Below, one piece after another: positions 1 through 11,004 of a stretch of 64,000 nucleotides of DNA; within the stretch, counting starts at the first letter, position 1, and every line of letters begins with the position of its first letter. Where the stretch lies: positions 39,942 to 103,941 of the forward strand of contig UZAN01039909.1 of assembly GCA_900618425.1 (NCBI GenBank), given 5' to 3'. Under the pieces are notes generated by a model. That model saw only the letters and a list, made by a program, of their open reading frames with translations, did no database searches and was not told the DNA's origin. Both the position numbers and the translations under genes were made by a program. Origin of the DNA: Echinostoma caproni (Eukaryota; Platyhelminthes; Trematoda; Plagiorchiida; Echinostomatidae).

Positions 1-10
1 AAATCAAGGT

Positions 11-1160
11 CATGTTTGTGCACAGCTTTGAATGTTCGTATTGGTATCACCATAATGAAGCAAGCAGCGCTCAAAACCAAACGTTCTCGTTATCTCAGTA
101 AAGAGGACAAAATTAGAATTGCACGAGCACACAAGCTGGGATTTTCCATATCACATCTTACCCAATGCTTTAACGTTAACAAAAGCATAATTGACAGGAT
201 AATCCATGGGAAAACAACAACCCGAAAAACTTGTAGGGGCCGTAAACCGAGTACATCCAAACAGGGGACGACTTGGTTCGTATTACTCTGAAAAAACATT
301 GCAGAAAATTGTTGTCGTCTATCAAACGGGAAAATCTTTCCCGCCATTCATCCTCCCTTCTGCGAAGAAGAATGAAAAAATTTAAGATGCGTCAGGTTTC
401 AGCTGACGTCAAGCCAGCATTGAATGCGCTGCAAAGGCAGGCTCGTACTGATTGTGCCCGCGAACTCAAATCTAGTCGTGCGTCATTTTGGCGATCGGTT
501 TATTTCGCCGACGAGTGCATGGTGTGCGATGAGCCTTGGAAGGCTCACACAAAAGTCATTTTTGGTGAGAATTTCCCAAAAGATTTTATTCCACTAGATG
601 AAAGAGTTCCTCACCCGTCGAGATTACTTATTTGGGTAGGAATAAAACATGGTCAGCTTTGTCGGTGGACATCAATCAAAGTGGGAAATTTGCATGAGTA
701 ATTTCGAAAATGTTTCCAGAATTTCGTGAAAAAATCGTCTGGAAAAGTTATCGTTTTTCAGAATAACGCTCCGTGTCATGTTTCACGAGAGGTTAGTAAA
801 TTTATCTAGTTAAGTAGTCTGGTTCACTTATTATTTGTCTTCAGACTTCAGAAAAGATGCGTAACTCTAAGGTCCAGTTCATGCAACTTCCTCCTAATAT
901 CCCGGATCTCAACGTGATTGAAAATCTGTTATCTGTTTTGAAGAGATAGGTTAGTGTGCTACCTATGCATTGGACCTTGGAGGCAAAAGTGCGACACGTA
1001 ATGGAGCACAACATAGAAAATGACTTCATAACAAAGTTGGTGGTTTTGACGCCGAAGAGACTCAAAAAGGTTCTAAAGAACAAAAACAGACTAATCGACT
1101 ACTAGTGCACACAAACTTTACATCTTGCTTATTATCAATATTAATTTGTTTTTAATAAAA
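11..1160 (+). mobile_element. Tc1/mariner-like DNA transposon relic
   Basis: The segment carries a Tc1-like transposase reading frame (55-1105) followed by AATAAA at 1154-1159. A short inverted match, GTTTGTGCAC near 14-23 against GTTTGTGTGCAC read on the other strand at 1106-1116, may be the inner part of terminal repeats. The left end lies close to or beyond the window edge and the right end is followed by an N gap, so true termini and the TA target duplication cannot be seen. This is a degraded cut-and-paste element, not an active one. Confidence 0.75.
55..1105 (+). pseudogene. Tc1-like (DD34E) transposase, broken, with an intron-like insert
   Basis: Tc1 transposases bind terminal repeats through N-terminal helix-turn-helix domains and cut DNA with a DDE triad. 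Here 55-265 encodes a basic helix-turn-helix region (motif IARAHKLGFSISHL) ending in a GRKPS linker. A one-base shift near 265 moves the frame. It then continues to FADE (first catalytic Asp at 510-512), FQNNAPCH (second catalytic Asp replaced by Asn at 762-764) and PDLNVIEN (final Glu at 920-922). In-frame stops lie at 699-701 (TAA) and 947-949 (TAG), and the natural end is TAG at 1103-1105. Bases 792-844 start GTTAGT and end TTGTCTTCAG. Removing them restores the frame and gives exactly 34 residues between the second and third catalytic positions. Without the insert the length is about 332 codons, normal for the family. The gene cannot make an active enzyme as it stands. Confidence 0.85.
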
Positions 1161-1208
1161 ACTGTTCCATTCTCTTTAGTTAGCTCTTAACTCATCATGG
1201 TCTAGGTC

Positions 1209-1808
1209 NNNNNNNNNNNNNNNNNNNNNNNNNNNNNNNNNNNNNNNNNNNNNNNNNNNNNNNNNNNNNNNNNNNNNNNNNNNNNNNNNNNNNNNNNNNN
1301 NNNNNNNNNNNNNNNNNNNNNNNNNNNNNNNNNNNNNNNNNNNNNNNNNNNNNNNNNNNNNNNNNNNNNNNNNNNNNNNNNNNNNNNNNNNNNNNNNNNN
1401 NNNNNNNNNNNNNNNNNNNNNNNNNNNNNNNNNNNNNNNNNNNNNNNNNNNNNNNNNNNNNNNNNNNNNNNNNNNNNNNNNNNNNNNNNNNNNNNNNNNN
1501 NNNNNNNNNNNNNNNNNNNNNNNNNNNNNNNNNNNNNNNNNNNNNNNNNNNNNNNNNNNNNNNNNNNNNNNNNNNNNNNNNNNNNNNNNNNNNNNNNNNN
1601 NNNNNNNNNNNNNNNNNNNNNNNNNNNNNNNNNNNNNNNNNNNNNNNNNNNNNNNNNNNNNNNNNNNNNNNNNNNNNNNNNNNNNNNNNNNNNNNNNNNN
1701 NNNNNNNNNNNNNNNNNNNNNNNNNNNNNNNNNNNNNNNNNNNNNNNNNNNNNNNNNNNNNNNNNNNNNNNNNNNNNNNNNNNNNNNNNNNNNNNNNNNN
1801 NNNNNNNN
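1209..1808. other. Assembly gap, 600 N
   Basis: The block is all N. Long open frames that cross it are artefacts of translating N. Confidence 0.99.
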
Positions 1809-2883
1809 CAACCAATGAAGGTCTGTAGTTGATTTCCAAGTTCCATGGTTTAGATTTTGAAATGCAGTAAAATGATTTCTGATCATCAGCCGGGGTAGGA
1901 CGGTTATGACTCGCACGCACACATTCAACAATGATTTATGAGCAAATGCTGAGGTCTCTCTGTACTCCGCATCTCATACAGCAACATCTGGATTCGAAAG
2001 TCTACGTTGTTATTGATTTTCTAATAGGCTGATCCGTCAGTGAAATTCACAGCAGTTAACGCGTCGAGAAAATGTAGGGTCATTTTTTTGCACCATAAAA
2101 CCAAGGACAGCGTCGTTGGAATTCAGTGTTCACAGGAGCAATCCGTATTTCGCATTGATGTAGCTGTAAAATTGTAATATTATTCTTACTGAGAATCCAT
2201 AGTTTGTTCTCATTTTTTCAACACAGTATCGGTTCAATCTCTCCAGTCAACTGGTTCACAAAAGCAAAATATTGGATATTTAATTAAAACCCAAACTGAA
2301 AACCGGTTAACAATGTTTTCGTTCTTGTCAGTCAAATTCTCTCTGTCTACTGCTTGTCTTTCCGCGCCGCAGGTAATACTGTCTTTACAAAATCCGCTGT
2401 CAGTACTGATTGAAACGTCTCCCGGTCCGTAAAAGCGGCTATATTCCGTGTTTGTCGACGTGTGGATATTGGACTAACCTTTGATTATTTTAGAATTATC
2501 TGTTTGAGAGAGTTCCTTTTGAGATATAGTAAACTTGAAAGTTTCGTTTCTCGCGCATCACGGACTCTGTTCACAAGCATAATTACAGTCGGGGTTTATA
2601 AACAGTCAGCTTTTCCCATTTTGTTCATTGTTGCAAGTATATTACAACAGGAATACGACATTGGGTCGTCTATTCTCGATTTATTTATGAGTAGCATCCT
2701 CGGGAAAGTTTATGTTGGCCATGCAAACTTAGCGCTTCATTGGCAACATTTACTGGTTACACAGGATTGATTCCAGGGGACAAGCAGGGGCTGCATATTC
2801 TTGAAAACCATTTTGCAACTTAGGGAAAATGATACGGGATTGAGAGATTGCTTTCATAATTCAAAACAACCGTTGACTGGCAA
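1809..2883. other. No supported gene; one weak first-exon candidate
   Basis: No conserved motif was recognised. At 2313-2372 an ATG opens 20 codons of hydrophobic, signal-like sequence (MFSFLSV... ending SAPQ) and runs straight into a CAG|GTAATA donor-like site. That could be a first coding exon but nothing downstream is firmly linked to it. A 102-codon plus-strand frame at 2462-2770 has no recognisable domain and may be chance. Confidence 0.25.
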
Positions 2884-3183
2884 GTGCTTGCGCATGCTAT
2901 CACATTGAGCGATTTCAGGGTGGTCATTATTGACAGTTTTATTGGACTTGGAAGTTGGATTGCCTCTGGCGCTGATATGACTGAGGCAATCCCTATGAGA
3001 TTAGAGAAGACCTCCTTGGTCTTCAGCGATCTAAGATATTTCGTGGTGCAGATACGATATCTCGCTTCATTCTCATTAAAAGGATGCTTTCTACTATTGT
3101 GCACACAGTCACACCGTAGCCATTTCCAGTCTGATTGGGTTATGTTGAGCATACTTGTAATGTTTAGTGAGAATACCACATAA
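2884..3183 (+). pseudogene. RTE-like non-LTR retrotransposon fragment, region after the RT catalytic core
   Basis: The plus-strand translation contains VIIDSFIGLGSWIASGADMT, then VFSDLRYF and a SLKG motif. This order is the region downstream of the RT catalytic box in RTE-type elements (a VDSFxYLGSxI motif, then SxLRHLW, then LSLKGRVY). RT copies element RNA into DNA at a nicked target. No endonuclease, RT core or 3' end could be followed here, so this is a truncated remnant of about 100 codons. Frame beyond 3183 is not convincing. The clade assignment comes from motif resemblance by eye. Confidence 0.55.
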
Positions 3184-4668
3184 AACTACTGACGTCAGTA
3201 CGTTTTTCGATTTCGTACATATTGGGCACAACCGTGATATGAGGAAAACGAATAAAGAGGTCGACAAATCTTATTTCACATATCAGGATCGTACTAACTT
3301 ACAGATCGAGGCCATAGATGATGCCAAAGACATTCATAGTCACATAGTTTGAAAGGCATAACTCAAAACCGGAGAGCATGATAGATCTGATAAAATGTTA
3401 GTTCTTTCTCCACATTAGAAAATACTTACTTTAAAAATGAAATGAGTTTAACCCGTATAATTTGAAAATATAACGAAACATTGCTTCTGGTAATCATACA
3501 CAATTATCAATGCATATTCTTTCCCTAAATTTAAGATCCCATTCATTTAATTTCTGTTCCTTAAAAAAGATCCCTAAGGCTTCTATTTGGCATGAAGGTT
3601 GGATTTGAATCTGCAACATGCATGCAAATGAAAATATGATAAATATATCTCCTCAACCAGTACACTATACACGTCACCACAACTGGTCTATGTACAAAAA
3701 ACGCGTTGTAGTGGAGCTTGTGAATCAAAAATTGCATCGATGTGCCACGGAACGCATGCTTTTTGCATAACACACACCTTGATTTCATGTGATGCAAAAG
3801 AACACAAATTGTTACCCCTCGACATGGTACTAGTCATGTTTCACCTTCCATCTGCGAATGCTTTCCAAATTGTTTTGTCTACAGAACCCGTGCTGCGTTG
3901 CATAGCGCACGACTCGTTGCATGCTATGCTGAGCAATGTGGAACAGAATCGTGAAGAGCACCGGGTAAATTCCGTGATAGAACGGGCGCAAATAGTAGTC
4001 GCACCTTTGTGTGTAAAAGGTCACATTGGCCTATTTCAATATTTGATGCATGTGTCTTTGTCCTTCTGTTGCGTCATTTTTATTCTTGCGTCTCGCGCAT
4101 GCACACTATCGTTCATTTCCACCTGAACTGGTGGTGCGTCTTTCGATTTGAAAAAGGTTTAGATTGAAGATAACTGCGTGTGCGGCATTAGCTTTGCTGC
4201 GAAACTATTCATGCTTTGGGTTGTACCGTCAGACAAGAGCCAGGCACCCGGATTCGGGGTTTTGTCAATATGGTTCCAGTTCGTTCAACACAACCCCCCG
4301 CTGGTGGATGATGCGCATTCTCACTTCACTTCTCTTCATTCTCATTAAAGTGATAATTCTTAAAGATTGCTATCAGTTTGCTGAATAAATTATAACATCA
4401 GGTTCTCGTATTCGCATCGATTGTCTGGATCGATCGCTGACGTTATTTTCGCACGCACCGATTTTTTTCTGGCATGCAAAAAAGTGGGTAACGTTGGAAC
4501 TTAATCTCTATGCCTTTTACCTCCGGTGAAACTTTTATTTACTTCATTTATTTTCTGTGTGTCTGTGTGTAATGACGGCGAGTCACTACTCGTCATCATT
4601 ATTCGTATCCGGTGAACTTGTTGTTTTGCTGTCTAGCTCGGTATCATTAAGCGGTTGTGCTTTTGTAG
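3184..4668. other. No supported gene
   Basis: AT-rich sequence. The 128-codon plus-strand frame at 3740-4126 has no recognisable domain, no strong splice context and an overlapping antisense frame. I see nothing else in the interval. Confidence 0.4.
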
Positions 4669-4742
4669 AAAATGCTCGGTCACAGAAACCAACGAGTAAA
4701 AGATGATTCTGATTATTCCAAAGAAACGCAAAATTTTGTTTG
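4669..4742 (+). CDS. Weak candidate internal exon, unknown product
   Basis: A T-rich stretch ending TTTTGTAG at 4661-4668 precedes an open frame reading KMLGHRNQRVKDD, SDYSKETQNF, stopped three codons later. A GTGAAT donor-like site begins at 4743. The peptide is hydrophilic and protein-like but short, and phase does not join it to the next stronger exon candidate at 5704. It could equally be chance. Confidence 0.2.
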
Positions 4743-5430
4743 GTGAATGTGCTACACGCATCAGAGGAGCGACTTTGTTTGTTGATGCATTTCGAAAGCT
4801 ACCTAATTATTTGACACGTGATGCTGAAGCCTTTTCAGAATACGTGCGACCAACTTTTTTCAGCTTTTATTCTGTAATTAGATAGTAGACACGGTAAAAT
4901 TGCTTTTATTTGTTGATCTAGGACGTATAAACTGATTGGCACAATAATGTCTTGACAATTTCGATCGGAAGTCTTCTACCGACTGAGTTCCTTCAACTAA
5001 TATGGCCTATAAAGGGAAAAACTGAAATCGACAGTGTTATTCTGGCTCGTTGTGAGCTAATTACCACAGGAGTAAGGGTCACTCCGTCTACAAGGTTTTC
5101 CAACCCTGAATAGACCGGTAACCATGCACCACTAATGATAAAAAATAGAAGCAACATTTGGATACATTGATTTCTCGAACTGGATGATGTGCGTGAGGGA
5201 ATCAGTTTAGGTTAGCGCAGAATTTATCCTTTACCATTAATCAAAACTAACCATTAAGTAGAAATTTAAATTGATTTTTATATACGCTTTTCTACAGAAA
5301 AAAATGCCAGACTGACTAATCCTACGGTAAACCCGAATGATTGTGGAAAATTTTAAAATAAACCAAAGAGGAAGGCTAGATATTTTTATTTCGATATTTC
5401 TATTTTTTGATCATTAAAGTTACCTGCAAA
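4743..5430. other. No supported gene
   Basis: AT-rich intergenic or intronic sequence. Nothing recognised on either strand. Confidence 0.4.
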
Positions 5431-5660
5431 ATAATGTGCTAATTTGCAGTGGTAGGCAACTCTGCTGTCGTCCGGTTTAGTATCACACCTAACTTATCGG
5501 GGCCTTATGTGGTTCGCCACTCCAAGTCCCGGGGCTTAGGTTGCCGGTTTCCACCACTGAACAACAAGTCCTCGTGACTGTGGGGTTCGCCCAGTCTGCT
5601 GTTCATCACCCTTGGGTGTGTAATAAAAAACAGTTCCAGGCAAAAAAAATACAGTGTAAT
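5431..5660 (+). repeat. Possible non-autonomous retroposon with A-rich 3' end
   Basis: This block is much richer in G and C than its flanks. It holds two GGTTCGCC-type runs near 5511 and 5583 that resemble a tRNA B box, and ends with AATAAA-like sequence (GTAATAAAAAACAG) followed by a run of eight A. That layout resembles a SINE or other processed insertion. No second copy was found in the window, and target duplications were not identified. Confidence 0.3.
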
Positions 5661-5703
5661 GATGAAGACCGCTAACGTTTCAAGGCCTCAAAACACGTGT
5701 CAG

Positions 5704-5843
5704 TCGTGGATTGTTCTAAGTACACAAACACACGTACTCGCACACCTCTCGTTATAGATGACATAATTGTGGCTCGAATGAAGTCGAATCAGAGTACAAG
5801 AACAATGCTTGCCGAAATAGAGAGCAGGTTCGGTGGTCATAAG
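5704..5843 (+). CDS. Candidate internal exon A of an unrecognised host gene
   Basis: The exon would start after GTGTCAG at 5697-5703 and end at AAG|GTATGG, so it ends in phase 0. The frame reads VVDCSKYTNT, then TPLVIDDIIVARMKSNQS, then MLAEIESRFGGHK, which is amphipathic and protein-like with no low complexity. I do not recognise a family. Phase fits the next candidate at 10922, which starts in phase 0, implying an intron of about 5 kb interrupted by retroelement debris. The acceptor lacks a strong pyrimidine tract, so this may be a false exon. Confidence 0.35.
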
Positions 5844-7189
5844 GTATGGATTCCATTCAGCTGTTCTGTCTGGGTTACTAGTTTTGTTTCCGTTCTGTTT
5901 TGGTTAGTTTAATTTATTCACCGGTAGTTGAATTCTGATTGACTGTTTCTTAAATTTGCATTGTTCCACTTCCAAGATCAAGTGTTGTAATTCCTCAGAT
6001 CAACTGTTGTTTTTTGATTGACCTTCACGGATCATGTGTAGGCATGATCAATCGGTGGAAGGTGAATCTNATCTAGGAAGTACTCGTGATTTTTTTTGGT
6101 TTGCAATGATCTTGAGTCAAACTATGGCTGTTTGTAGATGATTTGTCCAGTTCAGCAAAGAATAATGCAAACTGTTGCTTCACAAATATTTTTGTTCGAT
6201 AAATCAAACAGTGAGGTACCCAGATTTCTCTAAACCAGTTGGAAAGCAGGCACGTAATGAAGATAATCAGCTTTTTTCAATTTGAAGAACGCTATCCACG
6301 AGTTAACAGCTTTTCTCAAATATTTCCTTCGTATTTTACTGAATCCATGGAACAGTTCAACCTTGTGTTTTTACACTCATTTATTTTGTGTAATTATTGA
6401 ATCAAGGCTGGAATGTTGTTTGGTACGCAAATCGATTGAAATTGTGATAGAATGCAAGAAATGCTTGAAATCTCCTGTGGGAAATTATTTCCGTAACGAG
6501 CTAAGCAATGAACACATTTCGTTTCGTAGGATACAAGTTTTTTTTATTGAATCGCAGCCTACCGCATCCTACCACATATGCGCCATCTGCTGCAAGCTTA
6601 GACAAAAGATCTAGGGCTAAGGGAAGAAGTGTTCGCAATGTGTTCAGAGCTGCACGGAAAAGTTAACAACAGAGCATGTTTCGTTTCTCCAATAGTTACA
6701 GTAAAAAGGAAAGAACTTAGTTTTTAATGGTCTGGTGTATTAGAAACGAGAAACAACAGTCCTATTGTCATTCCACAAGTTGTGACAGTGTGAAAAATCC
6801 ACATAGACCCCTCATTCTTGAGTATGTTTCTCTGTCCCGATGTCAGTCTTCCACAATACGTTTTGACAGCTCTTTACACTACAGTCTTTTCGCTTTACTC
6901 CACCCCCCTCACCTTTTGGAACTTTGAATAAATTACGACGATCGCAATTTTTTTTTGGGGTGAATGCCCCTGTAAATCCTGTTTCTTTTTAAGCTGCGTT
7001 TGAATCCGGTCTTAAAGTAGCGCAAATTCTAAAAATATGAACACAGAGAAAATAATGCGCGTTGTTTTTGTCATTTGAATTTCTTCCAGAATCACTTATG
7101 GTATTTAAATTGGAAATCGTGTAATGAACGTAATAAACGTATTATGGATTCCTGTTTGAATGATTTCTGCGATAATATTATCCCTGGTT
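5844..7189. other. No strongly supported gene
   Basis: AT-rich, with single N at 6070. A possible short terminal exon lies at 6854-6928: the acceptor TCTCTGTCCCGATGTCAG is good and the frame LPQYVLTALY... ends FWNFE-stop, overlapping AATAAA. It is hydrophobic and unlinked in product to anything else, so it is mentioned only here. The 110-codon frame at 6282-6614 shows no domain. Confidence 0.3.
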
Positions 7190-7740
7190 TTCGGATGTGT
7201 ACGATTTCTGGTAACATTCGCTTATTATTAGGCAAGCTGGACAATATTACAAATCCACTTCAGCTGTTCATGGACAGGAGCGTTAGAGCGATTTCACTCC
7301 AGGAAAGGTGGTTAAATTCTGACAGGGATGGTGATGTCCAAATCGACGGATGTGACCTTATCGGGGATGATCAACCCCGGTCAAGTCCTCAACAGAGGTG
7401 GTTGATTGACGACTTTCATTAAGCATGACTAGTGCAAGAGTTCACGTCTTCCCTCCGATTCACTACCAACAAACGTGAATATATGATTACCTGTAGTAAC
7501 TTTTGCAGTTCCATATACATATTTTTGGCAAAGATTTGCATCTCAAGAGGTATGTAAAACTATGTTTATCCTGTGTTTTAATGAAGCCATTTCTTTCCAA
7601 CTTGTTGTTTCGTGGAGGACTTCCGTTTTTAAGTTTCATTAACCAGGTGAATTTTCCCACGCGATTAGTTAGATTTAATGTAAACCATGGTTCGCTCAAC
7701 ACTTCAGAAGTTTTCTTGCATGATGAAAAAGGTTAAAGAA
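7190..7740 (+). pseudogene. CR1-like apurinic endonuclease domain relic
   Basis: The plus frame at 7190-7370 reads GNIRLLLGKLDNI, then VRAISLQERWLNSD and VQIDGCDL. These match the start of CR1-clade endonuclease (NIRSL..KLDxI, then LxETWL, then a PGF-like motif). After a frame change near 7370-7390, NRGG-stop-LTTFIKHD follows, matching the R-GGG-xxxYI stretch with a stop inserted. QVNFPTR at about 7641-7661 resembles the late FPTR motif, though the spacing is shorter than usual, suggesting a deletion. The Glu of the ETW motif reads as QER here. Endonuclease nicks the genomic target so that RT can prime. No RT of the same element is visible downstream. Confidence 0.6.
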
Positions 7741-9060
7741 AACTTATCAGATCTCGAACATCTGATTGTGTCTACAGATTCTTCCAAATTCCTGATGCTC
7801 GATCCCAATTATGGACAATTTTAAGAATGCTGGAAACTCGGTTATCAACTAAGCCCGTCGGTTAAAATGGGTCTCGAGGAGGGTGATCCGTTTTCATTTA
7901 TCCTTCTGGATTGCCTTTGTTTGAAGCAAAGATTTTTTTATCAAACACTAAGTGATTTACAACAAATGGGGTAAATGTTATGGTCAATGACAAACTGAGG
8001 AAACATTCAAGTGAAATTCACTTTACTTTTGAAAGGAGTAAAATTAAAAGTGCTTGGAAACAAGGAAATCGGAAGATTGTTTCACAATGTCGCAGCCCTG
8101 GGTAAAAATATTGTGAGATGTAAGTTTGACATTCGGGGACAGAAACCTGATAAGGAGACTGAAGCGCCTGAGAACGAGCTGGTCTGGAAAAGGTCAAGGG
8201 GAGAGTAACCACTTAAGTGACAATAAAAAAGAGATACCAGAGCGATTTCTCGGCGATGGGAAAACGACTGAAGGTTGGATGTTGAAGACGGTTCGTCCAT
8301 CAGCCGGTTGCAACAGTTCATGACCACATTCACACTTTGCCTAGTTTTTGGGATTCAAAGGCACAAAAGCCCACCAGTGACCGTTAAATATGAAGTAAAA
8401 AATTGCAGAGTTACAGAGTTAACATCGCTTGTAGGATCATGGATAACTGTAACTCATTCTTATCATTACCTGCCTCATCCACTAAACTATAAAGATCGCA
8501 CAGATTTACCCAATATGTGAAAAGATACGACGGGTTAATCAATGATACAACAAAGATAAGAAGCTATGCGATGAAGCTGAGTAGCGAGGGGAGAAGCTGC
8601 GGGTAACAGGTTGTTACTATTGGCATTTTGGATTGAATGTATTTATCAGCCAGAGAATGACAGATTGTACTATTCCTGTTAGCTAGTGAATAGGTTAGAA
8701 TTTGATTTTATTATTCAGGTGAAATACTGTTAGTTCTTTTACCGTATCCTTATTGTTAAGTATTGTTAAGTATTTATCAAATATGCATTTCAATGCCAGA
8801 AATATGTAACCGATTGCATTTGTTTCAAAGGAGTCGGTTTTATACGAGAGACACTCAATGGAATTTACTCATTGGATTATTGAGGACCTAGACTGAATTT
8901 ACCCATGCAATGAATCATGCTCACATTCACGCCCGAGCATGATGACCGATCTATCGATCCATCTTGACGTGATTCACTTCCGTCCCCGACCGAAAGAGAT
9001 CAATTAACGCCGGGTTCGTTCATTCGTGTCGATGACGCACACTCGATCAGCGATCACGGA
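7741..9060. other. No supported gene
   Basis: Several overlapping short frames near 8010-8330 on both strands show no domain. A perfect 10-bp tandem duplication (TATTGTTAAG twice) lies at 8751-8770. Nothing else is seen. Confidence 0.4.
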
Positions 9061-9160
9061 CATAACGTTCGTGGGCGGGGAGGAGGGGGGGGGGTTGAGA
9101 ACGACCCACCTCACCCCACTGAAACTTTCACCCTCGCTCGGTAACTCACCCGAAAAGTAC
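9061..9160 (+). promoter_or_regulatory. GC-box/G-quadruplex-prone, CpG-rich tract
   Basis: The run at 9073-9094 is GGGCGGGG, AGGA, then ten G. It contains a GC-box-like core and enough G runs for a four-stranded structure. The surrounding 8930-9160 is unusually rich in CpG for this window (repeated ACGT, CGAT and CGTTCG). It could be a promoter or enhancer, but no transcription start or first exon is evident. Confidence 0.3.
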
Positions 9161-10631
9161 TGTTGTTTGTTTACGGGGAAGTGAGTTCATTCGAACTGGA
9201 TGGGGTTTGTACAGACCCGGTCCAACCGGTGATGTTTGACGGTCGAAACACCAATAATCGTTCGGGGTTCCCAATGGAATGCGATTGGGTGGATTCACTT
9301 AAAGTTACGGTGGATTCATTGAAATTAAAAATGTATAATCCAGGTCGAAACAGCTGTCCAGTGCTTCCTAGCTCTTCAGTTTACGCTTGATTTGCCATTT
9401 ACACGAAGAATTTCCACTTTGAAAGTGAATCAAATCCTCCATCACTCACATGAATTGAGTCCGGTTGTTGTGAGTTTCACTTCTCAAGACGAAACACTGA
9501 ACCAATGATTTGTGAAGTCCATTATCGAAATGAGTCCACAAAGGACCATTAAACGTACGCAATATTGCCGAGTTTTAACCAGACCAGGATGTCTCACCAG
9601 TGCACTTCGTCGGACATCACAATAACTTCATTACAATTATTATTTGAAACGGTTAGTGCTAAATTCAGTCATGTTTCATTATACAAACAACGGGGAACAG
9701 ATATTAAACTTCCCGTTCGTTTTTGTGGGAAACAGTATCACAGAAACATCAAGAGGGCTCGTTGATGAAAAACAAGATTGAAATTTCTCGAGACTAGACA
9801 GTGAACAGACTCATTAGCCCTTCATTACATGTCTTGATGCAACTTGAAGATCCCACTGTCTAGTAAAATAGGCGGCCAAGAAGCTCATTCAACAGCAATT
9901 TGGTTTCATTTTCAGGGAGGTTTGTCAGTCGACTGTGGTCACAAACTGATCTCAAACGGATGAGATTTTTTAACGCAAATAGGCTTCCATCTTGTCCGAT
10001 GTTCGCCGAAACAATTTGTGATTGAAAGATGCTCAAGTTTGGGCATGCGGCTATGGAGACGCTGACCAGGTGAACGTGGTCACGTATGCTTTCCCGTTTG
10101 AAGGACCTGGAAATCGGTCGCATAGATGATTACAGAAATCGACTGTTATGGTTAGGTATTTTGCCAACTGGCACTTTGGAATCAATTCATTTTATTCTGT
10201 GACTTCCTCTTGTTGCAGTGGCTCCTTCGACTCCACAGGTGGCCGAAAGACAGGAATCCTAGCTGATGCATAGAAGTGCAAATAGATGGTTTGTATGGGC
10301 TAAAACAGCACCGGCTGCCTATAAAAATTGAATGGACTCATCCATAAAATATTTTCTCATTTTTCTTTCTATTACACATCTTCTATGTATTGTTCTCCTG
10401 ATATAAGTTTTATTCCTTCGATGTCTGTTTATTAACTACATTTTCTAGTTGTATCTGTCAAACCTTGTTTGTGAAGGTGGACCTACTTTGACAACTAGAA
10501 CGCTAAATTTACGGGAAAAATGTATCCTTAATCACTGATGCCCGCACCATGAAAACAATACACTGAGTCTACGCGTACGAACTCTGATTGTATTGTAAAC
10601 AAATTAATCCCACACGTTTCTGTTGGACGTT
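9161..10631. other. No supported gene
   Basis: A 75-codon frame at 9163-9390 follows the G-rich tract and is of unknown meaning. The minus frame at 9860-10123 shows no domain. See the rejected list for a small splice-like segment at 10219. Confidence 0.4.
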
Positions 10632-10682
10632 GACGATGTAGCTTAGAATTAAGCGTAGGCTCACTGTTCGACTCCCGTCAGG
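10632..10682 (+). repeat. tRNA-like (Pol III A/B box) SINE head candidate
   Basis: TGTTCGACTCC near 10664-10674 matches the tRNA B-box consensus (GGTTCGANTCC) at ten of eleven positions, and GTAGCTTAG about 30 bases upstream resembles an A box. Clear acceptor-stem pairing was not found, so this is more likely a tRNA-derived retroposon head than a functional tRNA. Confidence 0.35.
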
Positions 10683-10921
10683 ATCACAACATTTCTACGT
10701 ACCGGGAATAAGTTCGAACATGAGCAAAAGATGCTCGGTAGTTTTTGTCTGCCTTCAAGCGAATTATTCGACAGAAGGATGCTGTTTTTCTGCTAATTGT
10801 TTAAACCGTTCTCTAGCAATTATTTAATACTATCACATTTTCCTCAAATTTGTTCAGTGTTAGCAACCAGCAAATCAAAGCTGATGCAGTACTCATCGTC
10901 TTTGGTTATTGTCTGTTTCAG

Positions 10922-11004
10922 GTGCTCGTTTCAACCGCCCGGGACGGACTGAGAAAACTGGCCGCATTGGAAGTGCTAGACGCCTCGTTGACCGGAACAG
11001 CCCG
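10922..11004 (+). CDS. Candidate internal exon B of an unrecognised host gene
   Basis: The acceptor TTATTGTCTGTTTCAG ends at 10921 and a GTAGGA donor-like site begins at 11005. The 83-base exon reads VLVSTARDGLRKLAAL, then EVLDASLTGTA, in phase 0 and leaves two bases (CG). It is GC-rich against AT-rich flanks and reads as a helical segment. The family is not recognised. Phase is compatible with exon A (ends in 0) and exon C at 14327 (one leading base). The evidence is splice motifs plus reading frame only. Confidence 0.4.

Noticed and set aside
1176..1931. Long minus-strand open frames across 1209-1808
   Set aside because: They consist almost wholly of N translated as unknown residues. Same for 38120-38829 (minus) and 49885-50613.
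2313..6928. A three-exon gene joining 2313-2372, 4669-4742 and 6854-6928
   Set aside because: Phases happen to fit, but donors are weak, the peptides show no coherent fold, and short open segments chain by chance one time in three.
10219..10262. Terminal exon after CTTCCTCTTGTTGCAG (APSTPQVAERQES then stop)
   Set aside because: A good acceptor, but only 14 codons. It needs a preceding phase that no neighbouring candidate supplies and there is no polyadenylation signal.
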